A DNA stretch of 64,000 nt from Campylorhamphus procurvoides. Its lineage: Eukaryota > Chordata > Aves > Passeriformes > Dendrocolaptidae. The position numbers were made by a program, and so were the translations under genes. Below are positions 11,171 to 24,108 of this stretch, one piece after another (position 1 is the stretch's first letter; each line of letters starts with the position of its first letter). The stretch lies in contig WBMV01009271.1 in the NCBI GenBank assembly GCA_013396655.1, forward strand, positions 406,314 through 470,313, written 5' to 3'. The notes below the pieces were generated by a model. It made no database searches. It was not told the origin of the DNA and was given only the letters and a program-made list of their open reading frames with translations.

Positions 11171-14100
11171 GAAGGGAGAGAGATTTTAAATTGGGCTTTC
11201 GTGTGTAAAATCATTTCTGTGGCTGCCCCTGGCAGATGCTGTTTATTATGTGCACCTTCCCTAAAGTCATAATCTTACCTTAAAGCCTCTTGCTCTCCCT
11301 GACAAATTTATACTAAACTGGATTGTGGTTAATACAGCTCAGGTTCTCTGTGTTGCTTTGCTTTCTTGTCTCTAGGGTTGGTTTATCCTTCATATTTGCC
11401 TTTTCTAATGCAGTCACACAGTGGAAGACATCAACATTTCTTCTACGGTAATCTCCCAAATCTCTTTGCTTCATCAGTATGCTGCATGTTTTTGTCATTT
11501 AATAGGTTAGATTTGTTTTTTTTCTGTTTCAGTTCACTGCTCCTAGACTTCATATTTTACATCATATACACTAAACTTTGTTTTCCTTTCTGGTCCAGAG
11601 ATGCCTCTGTCTCTGAAGCAGGTTGTGTGGTTCCTCATTACATAAGGCTGATGGCTAGTAAAATGCCAAAGATTAAAATTAAGTTATTTTTACTGTTTTG
11701 GAAAGCCTATTTAGATGCATTTTTCTGTATTTAAGTAGCTTACCAACAGCATAGGCTATGTTTTAGTAACAGTGATACAGAAAGATCTGCTCCCTGAAGA
11801 GGTGAGGAGAGGCACGTGCAGAGCCAGTTCCATCAGCCTACGCTTGAAGCTTTGCTTGATGTAAGCTAACTGCTGTGTACTATTTGATTACATCTGATTC
11901 ATGGAAGTAGTTCAGTAGAAGTATGTGTATGCTAGAAAAATGTAGGCCTACATTTTGGTTAACATGCAAACAAACAATAACAGTAAAGCTGGGCATGCTA
12001 ACAGACACAAGACATCGAGATTGACAGCTTGAATAAGTTTCAGACTCACACTGATACTCCGCTTTCACTCAAAACTCTGTTTGCAAACTGCTCCTTAAAG
12101 TGGAATCTCAGTCAAATTTTTCATTGCTAGATTTAAGACAGTCTCTGACTGTGGTCTCTACCAGCACTGCTGAGGGTTTGCTGGTTACTGCCAAGTAATG
12201 GAGATAAGCTTTAATGCTGGTGCTGCTTGCTCAGTGATCCATCAAGGAATTATTAAAGTACTTAACCTGATACACAGTAAACCCACAGTAGAAAAGCCTT
12301 CCTAACATCAGTGAACCTCCCTAAAATGCATAAAGATAAGCATGTGTGGGAGTCATGTAAAATTCACATTACCTGAGAGTTCACATCCAAACTGTTGCTG
12401 GACAATATTTTGAATCCTGAAATAATATCTATCTTAGCTTCAAACGTGTGTAGTACAAAAAGAGACCCAAATTTAACATAGCACTTCTGGATTTAAGTAG
12501 CCTTTAAGCAGTGCAGTGGGTGTTAGCTCCGGCACTCTTTCTGAGGTGAGAACAAAAAGACTCTTCTGTTGCTTTAACTCTTGGTTTTCACACTTAGTTG
12601 GTGACCAAAGGGCTGGGGAGACAGCTGGCTCTTTTCTCTCTGCACGTAATTTTGTGGAGCAGGGGGGACAGTGCTGGCTTTCCCCATCTACTGTGGTTCT
12701 GCAGGGGGGGCTGGATGCTCATGGCACAAAAGGAAGGATCTCATCTCTTTTTTTGTCCCAGTTCCTCCTCCTACTGTTGTACATTTTTCTTGCTCTATTA
12801 CACACCTTTGAAATACTTAAGCAGCTTATGCTATCACAGGACTTTCTTATTAGTATTGTAAAGAGTTGCAATGGTAATGACCATCATGTATCCAGACCTA
12901 AAAGAATGTAAATCAGAATATCTTTTTTCTCAACTTCTTATTCTCTTTTAAGAATTGTGAAGCTATGGGCCTCTGTTAGGGTAACAGCAACTTTTGTTAC
13001 AACACAAAATAATCAGATTCCTAACAATTCCTAACAATTTCATCCCATGCTTCCACCTGTAAACTTTCCTGTTCCTCACCTACTGAATGTGAATGGCAGT
13101 CTCAGTGAATCACAAAAAGTATCACTAAGATAAGGCATGAGGGTCTGTCCCTCCACTAAATTCACAGTTTCTCTTCCACTTCTGTATTGATACAAAAAAG
13201 TCCAATTGCCTGAATGAGCTCAGCTCTAAAATGATAAGAAGAGATAAAGAGCTGGTCTATAGATCGTCATGTTGCAATTCTGAAAGTCATTTATGGATTT
13301 TGGCAGACAAAATACACAGGGAAAAAGCATAATTGAAGATTGAAGTCTGATGAAGTGTTTTCATTTGGTTCTTTGTGATTCAAAGAGCTTTCCATACTTG
13401 TTCTCTTTTTTCTTTGAAGTGTCAACCCAGTTCAAGATGGGCTCTGGAACTTCAAGGGACTTACAACCTGATGTGACAAGTTCCACATTCAATTATAAAG
13501 AAAAATTGACATGTCCACTCTCTGCTATGTGTGAAAATAGAGATTTAACAGTAAATAACGATATGTGTTTAGTCTTGTAGGGGACTCTCTCTCTTTCTAT
13601 CAACTGCTTGGGAGATTGAAAAGGCCTGTGAAAAGCAAGGAAAGAAAGCAAGACAAACAAATGTTTCACAGTGCTCAAAGTCACAAGCAACTATGATGAT
13701 GCCATGTTGAAAGTATTTCAGCCAGAAACCCTTCCCCCGCCTTTTTCTCCCAGCTGCATTTTCTCTCCTGAAGGAGTAGTTTACTCTAGAAGTTATCAGA
13801 AAAGCAAACAAACAAGGAAGTTTACACAAAAATCAACGGGAATGGAATGATAGGACAATGACAGAAAACAACAAAAGCAAGGAAATAGATAAATGTCAAA
13901 TACACCCTCTGGACCCTTCCATTTGTTTTACAACAGCTAATTTAAGACTCCTCCTCCCTTACTTTCAGGATATTTCCTGCTGTGTTAAGATTTGAAGACA
14001 TTTGATACTATTTATTCTTAGTACCTGGTGTGGATTTCACCAGCACTAATGGATGCACATTATGGGTGGGAGAAGACCCTCTTCTGTGAACAGCGCAGAG

Positions 14101-14402
14101 TATGTCTGTGGCAGGGAAGCAGGTATGTTGACCTGCTGAAAAAATCTATGATCCTGTTTATAAGACTGAATTGTACCACAAAATTCCTGAACAGACCTGG
14201 ACAATGTACTTCATCTTTTTCTGCTTAAACTCCCCAACTCCATAACAGCAATACAATACATTTGCTTGTTCTTTGTGGGTGAGATTTTCAGTATCACTGA
14301 GAATTAGCTTGAAACAGAGAGTAAAATCTCCCTGGATTTCAGCATGAGGTTATTATGTGTAAGCTTTCATTTGTATGCTCGGGTTTTCCCCAACTGTCTG
14401 TC
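11171..14402. other. Non-coding stretch, no gene seen
   Basis: Long T-rich frames (about 122 codons at 11366-11734 and 131 codons at 12516-12911, plus strand) begin at non-ATG codons, encode hydrophobic low-information peptides and match no family I know. Around 13017-13037 a 10-bp motif is repeated in tandem. No exon is supported. Confidence 0.6.
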
Positions 14403-14520
14403 TAGATCATAAGCGCTTTGGGTCAGAGACTGCATTTCAGTGTATGTGTTAACCCCAACTCACAGAGCAGAGCTCTGATTTTGGATGGGTGCTCCAAGCG
14501 CCAATGAATAACAGTAATTG
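14403..14520 (+). repeat. Ancient SINE/L2-like 3' tail fragment
   Basis: The segment follows, with many substitutions, a 3'-end consensus I recall from old MIR/L2-type amniote repeats: an AGATCATAAGCGCTTTGGG-like start, then a CAGAGACTG block, then a CAGAGCTCTGAT block, ending in a CAAGCGCC motif and an A/T-rich tail. The order and spacing of these blocks match the remembered pattern. It is heavily decayed, as expected for an element inserted before birds diverged. The exact family cannot be fixed without a library search. Confidence 0.5.
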
Positions 14521-17500
14521 AGCAGGGAGTGTGGGCTACTCTCTTTAAGCTGGGACCTGGGGTACTTGGTTGGGTTGAGTCTGAATCAAAGGCAGATAAA
14601 TTTAGCCTTGGATTCTTTTATTTGTTTCTGACAGGTTCCAACATGCAAACACTGATTAGGCAAATTCCTCTACTCTTTTCTGAATAGTAGTGTGGAAAAT
14701 GGGAACAGCTTTGTGCTCGAAGAAAATGAATGGGATTGGGATGTTATTTTCAAATTGTTGTAAAGTTTGTCATAACAACACTTCTTTTACAATTTTTTTG
14801 ATGGTGCAGGAATATTACTTTTCTTTAGTGAAAGGTCACACAACTATATACTGTCTCTTAAAATCAGTGAATGCATAATGGCCTCTGCTGCTCTAACAGG
14901 AATCATTAAACAAATTCATAAATCAATGAAGCACACCGATGCATTACATTAATTATCATTTCTGTTCAGGCGGTTGGTTTATGTAATGTAATTGTTTACT
15001 ATGTCTGAGTATTGCTCCAGAGAAGCTTGGATGGATCTTCATTTCAAATTCTATTCTAATTCCTTAAGCATTTTTATGACATTAACAAACACTAGGCTAT
15101 GGAGTAGACCAAAGAAATACAGTTAAAGGAAAAATACAACCCCCCCTCCATTCCCATTTTGGTATTTGTTAAAAGATAATTTGAAACATTTCTGCCATCC
15201 TGTGTGTTTTCTTAGAGATGAATGCTGTCCTTAGATTTGTCAGTTAGTCCTCCATAACAGTCTTTAGGCATTACATGTCATTTGAGAGACAGAATTTATG
15301 AGTTGCGCTTCAATTTATGAGTTGGCCTCAACAGTACCATACTTAAGGTATTAGACATGACCAAACACTAAATTGTAGACATTAATAGCATGAGGAGCAC
15401 TGACATTTTTCTTTGAAATACAAGGAATAATGGGTTAAGATGAAATATTATAAAATTAATTTTCTCAAAAGAATATTTTTTCCTGGCAGAGTGGTACCGA
15501 ATAGCTAAGTGTTTAACAATCATGATTTATGCCTCTAGCAAAATCAAGGGCTTGTCTTAGAAAGAATGAGGTTGAAACACCTTCAACAACCATGATTCAG
15601 ATTTGTGTTTTTAGCTTTTGGGGCTTGTGTTTTCACTAAGAAGTGAAACTCACATAATCTGATAACCTTAGGCACTGGGGTTTTAAGAATAAAATAAAAC
15701 TAAGAATATCATGAAGTCCCTGTGATGGGATTTAAAAGTGCCCAATGGCCTGGATGAAGTTAACTCAGGCAGCAAATTAGGGCCCTGCTGAGGGTATTGA
15801 ACAGCAGGAAGTGAGGATATTCCTCAGCCAAACAGACTTTGAGAGATCTGAGTCAAAGACCAGGATTTCAGGGGAGTGTAAAGGGAAATCTGGGCTGGAG
15901 GAGGGAGGCTGAGAAAGGCTGTACACATACAGTGTAGAAAAAAGAACTGTATTAGATGAACAGATCACCTGGCTGAGAATGAGCTTTGCATTTATCCTTG
16001 AAGACAGAATCAGCACAATTCTTTTGTATCCCTCTAGTCTCTCAAATTGGCTGCACTAGGACATTTGTGATTTTCGGGCCTTCAAAATTGGATGGATTGA
16101 AAAAGAATCTGTGATGTTTCTCTCCACATATCTTATAACCTACATATTCCTCCAATGTCCAGGCATGAGAATGCATATTTCTCTCCCATGCCTTTTTGAG
16201 TAAAGAGTAAAAAAAAATATTTTTTAAATAAGAGTTTATTTTTATTACATACAATGTGTTTCAATGAGAAATGCAGTCTAAGTTTCTCATTGATGTTATC
16301 TTGAGCATTTTCCCCAGGGTCTTATAAACTTCCACTGTTCCACATATATAATGTTTTCTGCTGCTAGTGGCATGTTGCTTCATAGATTGAATTATAGTAT
16401 TGCATAGGCTTGAAATCTCAGGGTGGTCTCCAGAAGCTAGAATTTGCCTTAAAGAACAACTTAAAGAACAACCATTAGCACAAGCTGATACATAAGCTGT
16501 TCCTCTTGAACCTCAGCAGGACTTATGATTTTACAGTCTGTTGAACTTCTCTACTTTCTTGTCCTTGTCCTTGCTGGAGTATGACTTTTGTGCTGATTTG
16601 TATCAGAAACTACCCAAGTTGCCCACATACATGATAGTAGAAAAGGCAGAAAACTGACATGCTGCCATCCTAACAGGCTTCTGCTCCAGGATATGAATGA
16701 CTGGTACTATACAATTTCTTTGTCTGTGTGAAACTTGTGAAGTAGTATAAAGCAGTTCTTACTATTTTTAATCATTTGTGGAAATCTGTAATCAAAATCA
16801 CAATCAACTGCTGAAGTGCTTAATTCAGAAACATGTTAGTTGTATTAATTGTATTTTGTTAGCATTATGAAAGAAATCTTCTCAGCAGATACCAGATCAC
16901 ATATATCAAAGTACTTGGGACCAAAATAAAATAATGTACCACTTGAGCCCTAATGCTTCAGAAAGGTAAAAGGGAGTTGTTTCTGTATTTATGTATGTCT
17001 GGTTTGCTGTAAGGTTATTCTAAATTACTCTTCCACACAACTTTCTCTGCAAAGTATCCAGATACTCCTGGCCCTCCAGAAGAATACCTGGCATCAATCC
17101 AGCTCTGTTTTGTCTAGATTTAAGGTGGTATGGTATTCCTCAGCAACAGCACAGATCTCTTGTCCGTTTCGTGCAGGGAAAACTTCAGGGAGTGATTTTG
17201 GGAGGGATATGTTCCTAAGACAGATGGATTTCTAACTTCGTAGTGAAACACACAGCAAAAGCCATCTTATGAAAGATAATATTATGAAACAAATGAGTAC
17301 AAAAGCTGTACAAATTAGAAAGAACATGGTCACTATCGCATTTTCAAGTGACTTTTTAAGTCACAAATCTCTTACTGTCATCAGATGTCAACAGAATACA
17401 TTAATAGATTCAACTTAGATAAAAAATGCCTAGGACTTGAAAGGAATTGAAAATTCATTGCAACTAGCATGAACACATTTGTTTGTATAATTTTACTGTC

Positions 17501-20500
17501 TGCAAATTAAACAGTTCACTGTTTAGCCTTGATCTTTATACTAGTTTCATCAGCAGAGATGGGTTTAGCTGTAGAAAAATGTGACCTTGTACCATGAATT
17601 AACTACCTGGCTTTGTGTGCGGCGGTTGCAATGAGCTTTTCAGGGGCAGGGGATGTGTGGTGTTGTTGGTGTTCAGAGGATTTTTTTAAATATAGTTATT
17701 TCTTCAGCATTGCAAATGTGATCAACCCTGTACGTTACACAGATGAAGGCTATCCCACAGGACTTTTGTTCTTGGATAATGCAGTTCAGGCACATAGGAA
17801 TTAGCCTGCTGATTTACCATGTCAGAACAGATTTTCCCTCGTCCTTACCCTTTTAGACTGTAGTTCTTTGTTATCTGTAGAGGCAGTTTCTCTCCTCAAT
17901 GAACCAGTCAGCGACATCACCATTCTCTGCAATGTTGCTGCAGCTCTATGTTGAGTCCAAAGCAGGGACAGAAATATTCATTATCCATATTATTATAGTT
18001 CCATCTAAATAAATAACCACAATCCTGGAGAAGAAAATGAGAGCATGACCAATCCTTGGGGACTGCACTACTCCAAGACACCCTGGAATGGTGAGGTCTG
18101 TATGGCACTCATATCTCAGCTGAGGACCTACATTTGGGGGAGTTTTCTTTGCACTGTTTTCAAAACAGGTCCACGCCCTAAGGGCAAAGCCTGTTCTCCA
18201 GATGGAATATAGTGAAGTAACAGGGCTTCAACTACAGACCAAACAGCCAAATGTCTTCTCCAAAGCTATCCTGATTTATTTATTTTTACAAGATTTTGAT
18301 TCATTTTGTTTGAGTGAAATGGCTGCTATTTCTGCCTTTGCTCAGTTTGAACATGTTTTAATAGAGGATTAGTCTCCTCAGGCAGGTGCAAGGAAAGTGC
18401 TTACAGGGTACGACAGTGAAAAGAACCGGCCGGTAGGGAACAAAACCTCAACACGTTGTGGTATAATGAGCCCATTTAAACAGAAGTGAATGTTTGACAT
18501 TTACATTTTTCTGTCTCCTGTACAAGGCCAGAACAATGTTCTGAAAATATAGAAGTAGTGGAAAATGTTTTGCTTAAAACAAAATTAAAAAAAAAAATCT
18601 TTTTAATTTATTAAGACTCCAGCCCTGACAACTTGTCATGGGAAAAACTGGGTGCGCTCTATCCCTAGGGACAACTCTTTTCAGTTGTTCCACAGATCAG
18701 TTCTGGTGTCACTTTGGAGAAAATACACCTGCTTCTTTCTCAGCCAGAGGTGAAACAACTAGTACTATTTAAAAATTAACAAAAACTTAAAAGAAGAGAA
18801 AAAGAAAAAAGAAAGTGAAATTGATGAAAATTAGAGAGTGAGGATAGGAGAATTATGAGACGGAAAAAATTAATAAGGCCTATGTTATTTACTCTAACTT
18901 TCTAAAGCCATGACTAATGCATAATTTAAATATGTTTAATTAATTATCCAGTAAATGGATACCTAGCAATTTCAAGGAGCTAGCAAATAAGCTGAAATAG
19001 ATTACATTATCAGAATAGGCAGAGACCATGCCCAATAATATCTGAGGTAATTTGTCTGTTAAATAACACATCATTGTTCCACTTCAAATTCCGCAAAACC
19101 TCTTGCCTCTGTTGCACCTGTGAATGGTAAGGCTTACGTTTTGCAAAGAATACTTCTTGTTATGTTGGTGCAATTTGTCTCACTGTTTTCTGTTTTATAC
19201 TATTTGCACTATCTGGCACATAACACAGGAATTTTTCCAACCTGTTTAGAAGCAGTTTAGCACAGTGGGCTTCTAGTAAGTACTTGTAGACTGCACACTA
19301 GTACTGCTAAGAAATTAATAAAATGAATGGCATTGTGTAGTTCATACTTTGGTTTCTGGTTTACTCTTGGCTCTTGAAAGTCACAGACATAATTGAAGAT
19401 ACATTTTCTAGTTAACTTTCTAAGAATAGCAAAACATAAAGGGACTTTTCATCTCTATGAGAAATACAATCTGCAATATTTTCGTTGTCTTAATATCTTT
19501 TAGGAAACTTATGAATACATAAGAAAGAACAATAAAAATGGAAGACTTGATATCTATATGAACAAAACTATTTAGATGAAACAAAAGCTGGTCTATTTGT
19601 CTGCCAAAACTTATATCTAACACAGATCCCTCTAGGCTCAGCTAACCTTAGTTTTGATGATGAAGAGAGAGAAACAGGGCAAAGAAAGGAAGGCATAGAC
19701 CCACAGAAATACAGTTTTGTGGCAGCAGAAGTGATGCAGACACTGTGTGGGAACAGCTTTGTATCATGGTGAGAACTATAATGAATGAGAGTGAATGTGA
19801 GGATGTCTGCACAAAGATGCTTTTTGACCTGCATATGAACCAAAATACAATTAATGAATAATAAGATGACAAAGGAAAGTTTTCTATCAAAAACCAGCAA
19901 AGACTTCACAAAGAACTCTAATTCCATCTGTCTCTCTCCCAGGAAGATTAAGATAAATTCAGAAAATATTTTGATCCTTCTATAAAGTCTTAAACCTTTT
20001 TAATGTATCTCAAAACCAATCTTGGCTTAAATTCAAAAGGCCAATGTGTATTTTTCAATCACTGACATCTGAATATCTCATTAGTATGTTGAAATTATCA
20101 CTCAAATGACTGTTTTATTTGCCTAAGTGCTAATTTAATAGACCAAATGCAAGATTTGGCAGTATTGTTAAGGCACCCATGTTTGAAAATTGAGTGCTGA
20201 CTTTGAATTATATGTGACTATCTTTGTGCAGCTGTTCCATGCAAGCAAGCCTTTAATATATCCGTCATGGCAATTCTTGCGTCAAAACCTGAGGTACTGT
20301 ACACAAACAACCTTTCAGATCCTACAGTGCATCCAAGTTTTGTTTGATTGATGGGATTTTTTCAACTTATTTTACAGGAAAACACTATACTTATTTTCTT
20401 ATTTTCCTTTTGAATTTTTTTTTTCAATTTTAATTGCTCCTTTATAATTAAAACTTCAGTTCCTGGGTATAATAGCTGATGCGAATTTGAAGGAAATAGA

Positions 20501-23500
20501 CCAGAGAACAGCCCTGTAGTTATCAGAAAGTGAGAGCAAGAAGCTTAAAAGGTCTAGAAAGGATGAACAAAGGAAGGGTTTCTTGCTGTGACAAGTGAAT
20601 GATGACTAATGAAAAGGTGTTAGATAGACACCTTCTATCAAATCCATATTCTACATATAAGAAACTACTTTTTAAGGCAGATTTTTAGGTTAAAATCTCT
20701 CATACTTAATCATTGAACATGGAACTGACCAATCTGGGAATTTTGGCTACGCTGTGTTACTAAATACTGAAAGATGCATTGCAAATTTAAAAGAAACACC
20801 ACAGCAACAACAAACAACGAAACCCTCAAGACCTCCTGTTAAAAGAAACTCATCTGATATTACCAGATAAAGTTGTTTGAAAATACAGATGGATTGGAAT
20901 GTGTAATATCCCTTTAAAGTGAAAGGGAGCTCATTTGGTTAATAAATGGTTTATCCTTGTAAGAGTTTTATAGTAATGTGGGACAGCTTTGTGAAACAGA
21001 AGGAGCCTCCTCTATGGCTTTTCTATTATTATTAACTGCAAGCACACATAAAAGGCACTACATTTGCAAACTATTATTATTCAAACCTATCAATGTTAAA
21101 AATCCTTTTCAGCTAATCTGCCCTCACAGCTTGAAACACACTGGCAGTTCTTGAACTATTGGTGTTTTCTCCAGACAAGCTCTGGCATAATTCCAACCAT
21201 GATTCTGACCCTTAAAAGGCCTGGGACTTCAGTTAAGGCCAGTCAGTCACACCAAACTGTGACAGATCTCTGTTGTGGGCAAATACCACAGCGAGGCTGT
21301 GATGCTGCCCTTATGCCCATTTTAACTAATTCCCCTGAAAAGTCTTGGATCACATTTACAGAGCAGCATCCCTATTTTCTTAAGGAACAGGAAAAAAAAG
21401 AAAAAATAAAAAGAAGGTTTATTATTGCATAAGGATGCACAATGCAAAAATGCCTTCAAAAACTGAACCTGTATTTCTCCATATAAACCACCATCATAGT
21501 GGGATGCACAGTGTTCGAAAGTGTGCATGCAAAATCAGAAGGAAAATAGACATGTTCTTCAATGAGACATTTTTATTTTTGAAATTGATAGTGCCTATTA
21601 CATGCAAACTACTTTGCATTTTTACAGTTAGCAAATGTCAATAAATCCATGGCATGTAAAAGGGCACTGCTACTATGGCAGTTATTGGAATTCTATAGTT
21701 TGTCAAATATATGTACCTCTTAATTCAATAATCTTTAAAAGCAATACTCATTGTGGTTTACAGTATGACACCTGACCTTTTGTTAATGTCAAATACCATT
21801 TTACTTTATCATGGAAAATTATTATATTTCTATAAATATAATCATTATTCTTGGGAAAAATGTATTAAAGAAATAGAATAGCAAACTGATCAGCTAATCA
21901 ATTATTTCACATGACAGTGATTTTATGTATTATTGTTGACATTTCTGTAAGTACCCTGAAAAAGCCCACAGTATAAAAGAAAATAGCAACTCTGAGTCAA
22001 AATTCTTACCTGTAATACTGGCATGTTAGCTGAGAGTAGAGAAAAAAAATAAAATTCTGTTGTGCTGATTGGCAAGAAGAATGTAGCATTAAGTTGTTTT
22101 TCCAGCCAAGCTCGATAAAATCTCTGGCAACGGTTACACAATGTGTGCTTTGGAACTTTTCTTAAAGGTAGCTAAGTTAAGTACAATTTACAAAATACCT
22201 ATTTAGTTGTCATAGATATGTCCAGTTCTGCCTTAAAAGCAAGCCAGGAGCAGGGGAGATAAAGAATTCAGTTCCACATCATTAGGAGATACAGAATTTA
22301 TTTGCTACCTTAGGCAAATATACTGGCACTGAATGAAACATATCAGTTAAACTTGAATCTCTTGCTTGACCAAGGTATTCGCATAGATTGTCTATCAATA
22401 TATGCTTTTTTCATGTTGACAGGATAAATCTCATTGATTCTTGTGAGCATTTTTGCTAAAGGGAGAGTATGGGTTAAAAAAAGGACTCTGGAAATATGTG
22501 TATTTTTTACTTATCTCTGCTTATGTAAATATTTCAAAAGAAGCATTTCTACCGAGCAACTGGATTCTACTGAAAAATCTTGCCTAGAGAAGTGTATTGT
22601 CCTTTCTGTTGGGATAGACCAAGGCAGAATTTTGGTCTGTGGAAGTAAAGCAATATACATTCTCTTTGTTTATGGTGTGCCTCCAATGGTGTTGCATATG
22701 CCAGAAAATTATTCTTTAAATAGCAACCTCTTCACCTTCCATACTTGGCATTGACATTGTTTTCTTTATGAGGTAAAGTGTAGAAAGATACCACACAGTC
22801 TTAGCATGGCTTAGAAAGAGAGTAGTGCCAGATTTAGACTTTGTTTATGACATAGTTCTTCCATGAATATGCAAGCAAAAATCAAAAGACTCTCTAGCTT
22901 GCGAAAAAGAATTCATTATAAAACCCCACAACAAACCTAATGAGAACTTTAACGATACCTGATTCAAATATTATATTAGAGGGCAAAAGAGTAGCAAAAG
23001 AATAGCAGAGATGAATCAGTTGCCTTACTAATATATGAAATAATGGAGTTCATGAGTATGGAGAACATAGTTTATTTTGGAATATTTATGTGAACATTTT
23101 AGGTTATCAAGCTTTCTGCATGTTATTTTTAAGGAAAAGGATGGGTTAAAACCTGGTAGTCAGAATATGGCTCTTTGAAAGGGCCTTTCACCTAGAACAA
23201 TCTCTTTACTAAATAGAAGACTCAGTCACCTAGACAGTCATTTTTAAAAGCAAACCACCATCTAGAGAAGAGAAAATTTTCCAGAGACAGCATTTTACTA
23301 CTGCTGTTACAGACTTTTCTAAATTTGGCCTGGACATTTTGCCCCTAGACATTCAGTAATTGAAATGACCAATAGAGGCTATGGCCAGGGCTTCAAAAAA
23401 AGCTGTGCTGCCTACTTGTAATTCATTGCTGCTTGCCTTAAAAGTCAAGTCCTCATTTACAGTTGATATAAGTCTTTCTCTAAAGGCTGGAGAAAAGGTG

Positions 23501-23646
23501 ACTTATGAACCTGCTTTTCAGGACACACACGAAAGTCTTCTTCAAGATCTCACTGAATTGGTTGGTGCTGTTTTACATCATGGGAAGCGACTACCCCAGA
23601 GCTCTGAAAGAGGAAGAAGGTCATGTGAGCGCTTTTCAATGCATTT
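14521..23646. other. Gene-free stretch, 9 kb
   Basis: No exon supported. Minor structures only: an 11-bp perfect inverted repeat with an 11-base spacer (16261-16293), a 12-bp unit repeated twice (16448-16471) and short A/T homopolymers. The largest frame (119 codons, minus strand, 19568-19927) has no recognisable motif and includes two shorter chance frames. Composition is uniformly AT-rich. Confidence 0.6.
16261..16293. repeat. Short perfect inverted repeat
   Basis: Arms 16261-16271 (TCAATGAGAAA) and 16283-16293 are exact reverse complements with an 11-base spacer. It lies next to a 14-bp A6-TAT-T6-type palindrome near 16212-16225. Such short AT-rich palindromes arise readily by chance and no function is inferred. 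Confidence 0.6.
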
Positions 23647-23719
23647 CAGACAAAATGAGCTGGGTAAGCTCATACTCACCTTCAACAGTCCATTAAGCTT
23701 TCTCAGCTCATTTTGTCTG
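23647..23719. repeat. Long near-perfect hairpin (24-bp stem, 25-base loop)
   Basis: Arm 23647-23670 pairs with 23696-23719. Sixteen outer base pairs are perfect, followed by one G-T wobble, one G-C pair, one T-T mismatch and five more pairs. The loop is 23671-23695. The total of 73 nt is in the size range of a pre-miRNA, but the stem is more perfect than most and could instead be a small inverted duplication or a MITE-like remnant. The plus-strand frame across it (23381-23722) encodes nothing recognisable. Confidence 0.75.
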
Positions 23720-24065
23720 TAGCGCAAAGGAATGTGTACACAAATGTCTCCACAAACAGAGATGGGAGGATGACAACTTCTGGCAGAGAAAAGAGACCAC
23801 TGGGGAAAGAGCCGTTTTCCATTGCTTTCTCAGGAATGCTTTCCTATGAAGTCAAAGCAGACAGAGCATTGCCTATTATTCAAGGCAAGCTAAAGTTTAG
23901 CCCAATGAGGTTCCCTGTGATGATTTTGTAAAGACTGGCACTCAGCAGAGAAACTTCTGCAAAACTCAGTAGTTAACTGACAACCATTTTAACAAGAGCT
24001 GACAGTGGAAACTCTAAAAACAAAAAGTTAATGATTAATTCAAATCTTGATATGCAGATATGAAA

Positions 24066-24108
24066 GGATTTCTATCAGGTGGATTTCTATCAGGTGGATT
24101 TCTATCAG
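24066..24108. repeat. 15-bp tandem repeat, 2.9 copies
   Basis: The unit GGATTTCTATCAGGT occurs at 24066-24080 and 24081-24095, followed by a 13-bp partial copy to 24108. The two full copies are identical, which suggests a recent tandem duplication and a site that may vary in length between individuals. Confidence 0.9.

Noticed and set aside
11366..11734. 122-codon plus-strand frame with hydrophobic segments
   Set aside because: Begins at a non-ATG codon; the Phe/Leu-rich peptide reflects T-rich DNA, and the antisense strand also has an open frame.
12516..12911. 131-codon plus-strand frame, the longest in the window
   Set aside because: It starts at a non-ATG codon, its hydrophobic part follows from T-rich sequence, another frame overlaps it, and no family is recognised.
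23381..23722. 113-codon plus-strand frame ending over the hairpin
   Set aside because: Starts at ATG, but the peptide has no recognised motif, another frame overlaps it, and its 3' end is the inverted repeat itself.
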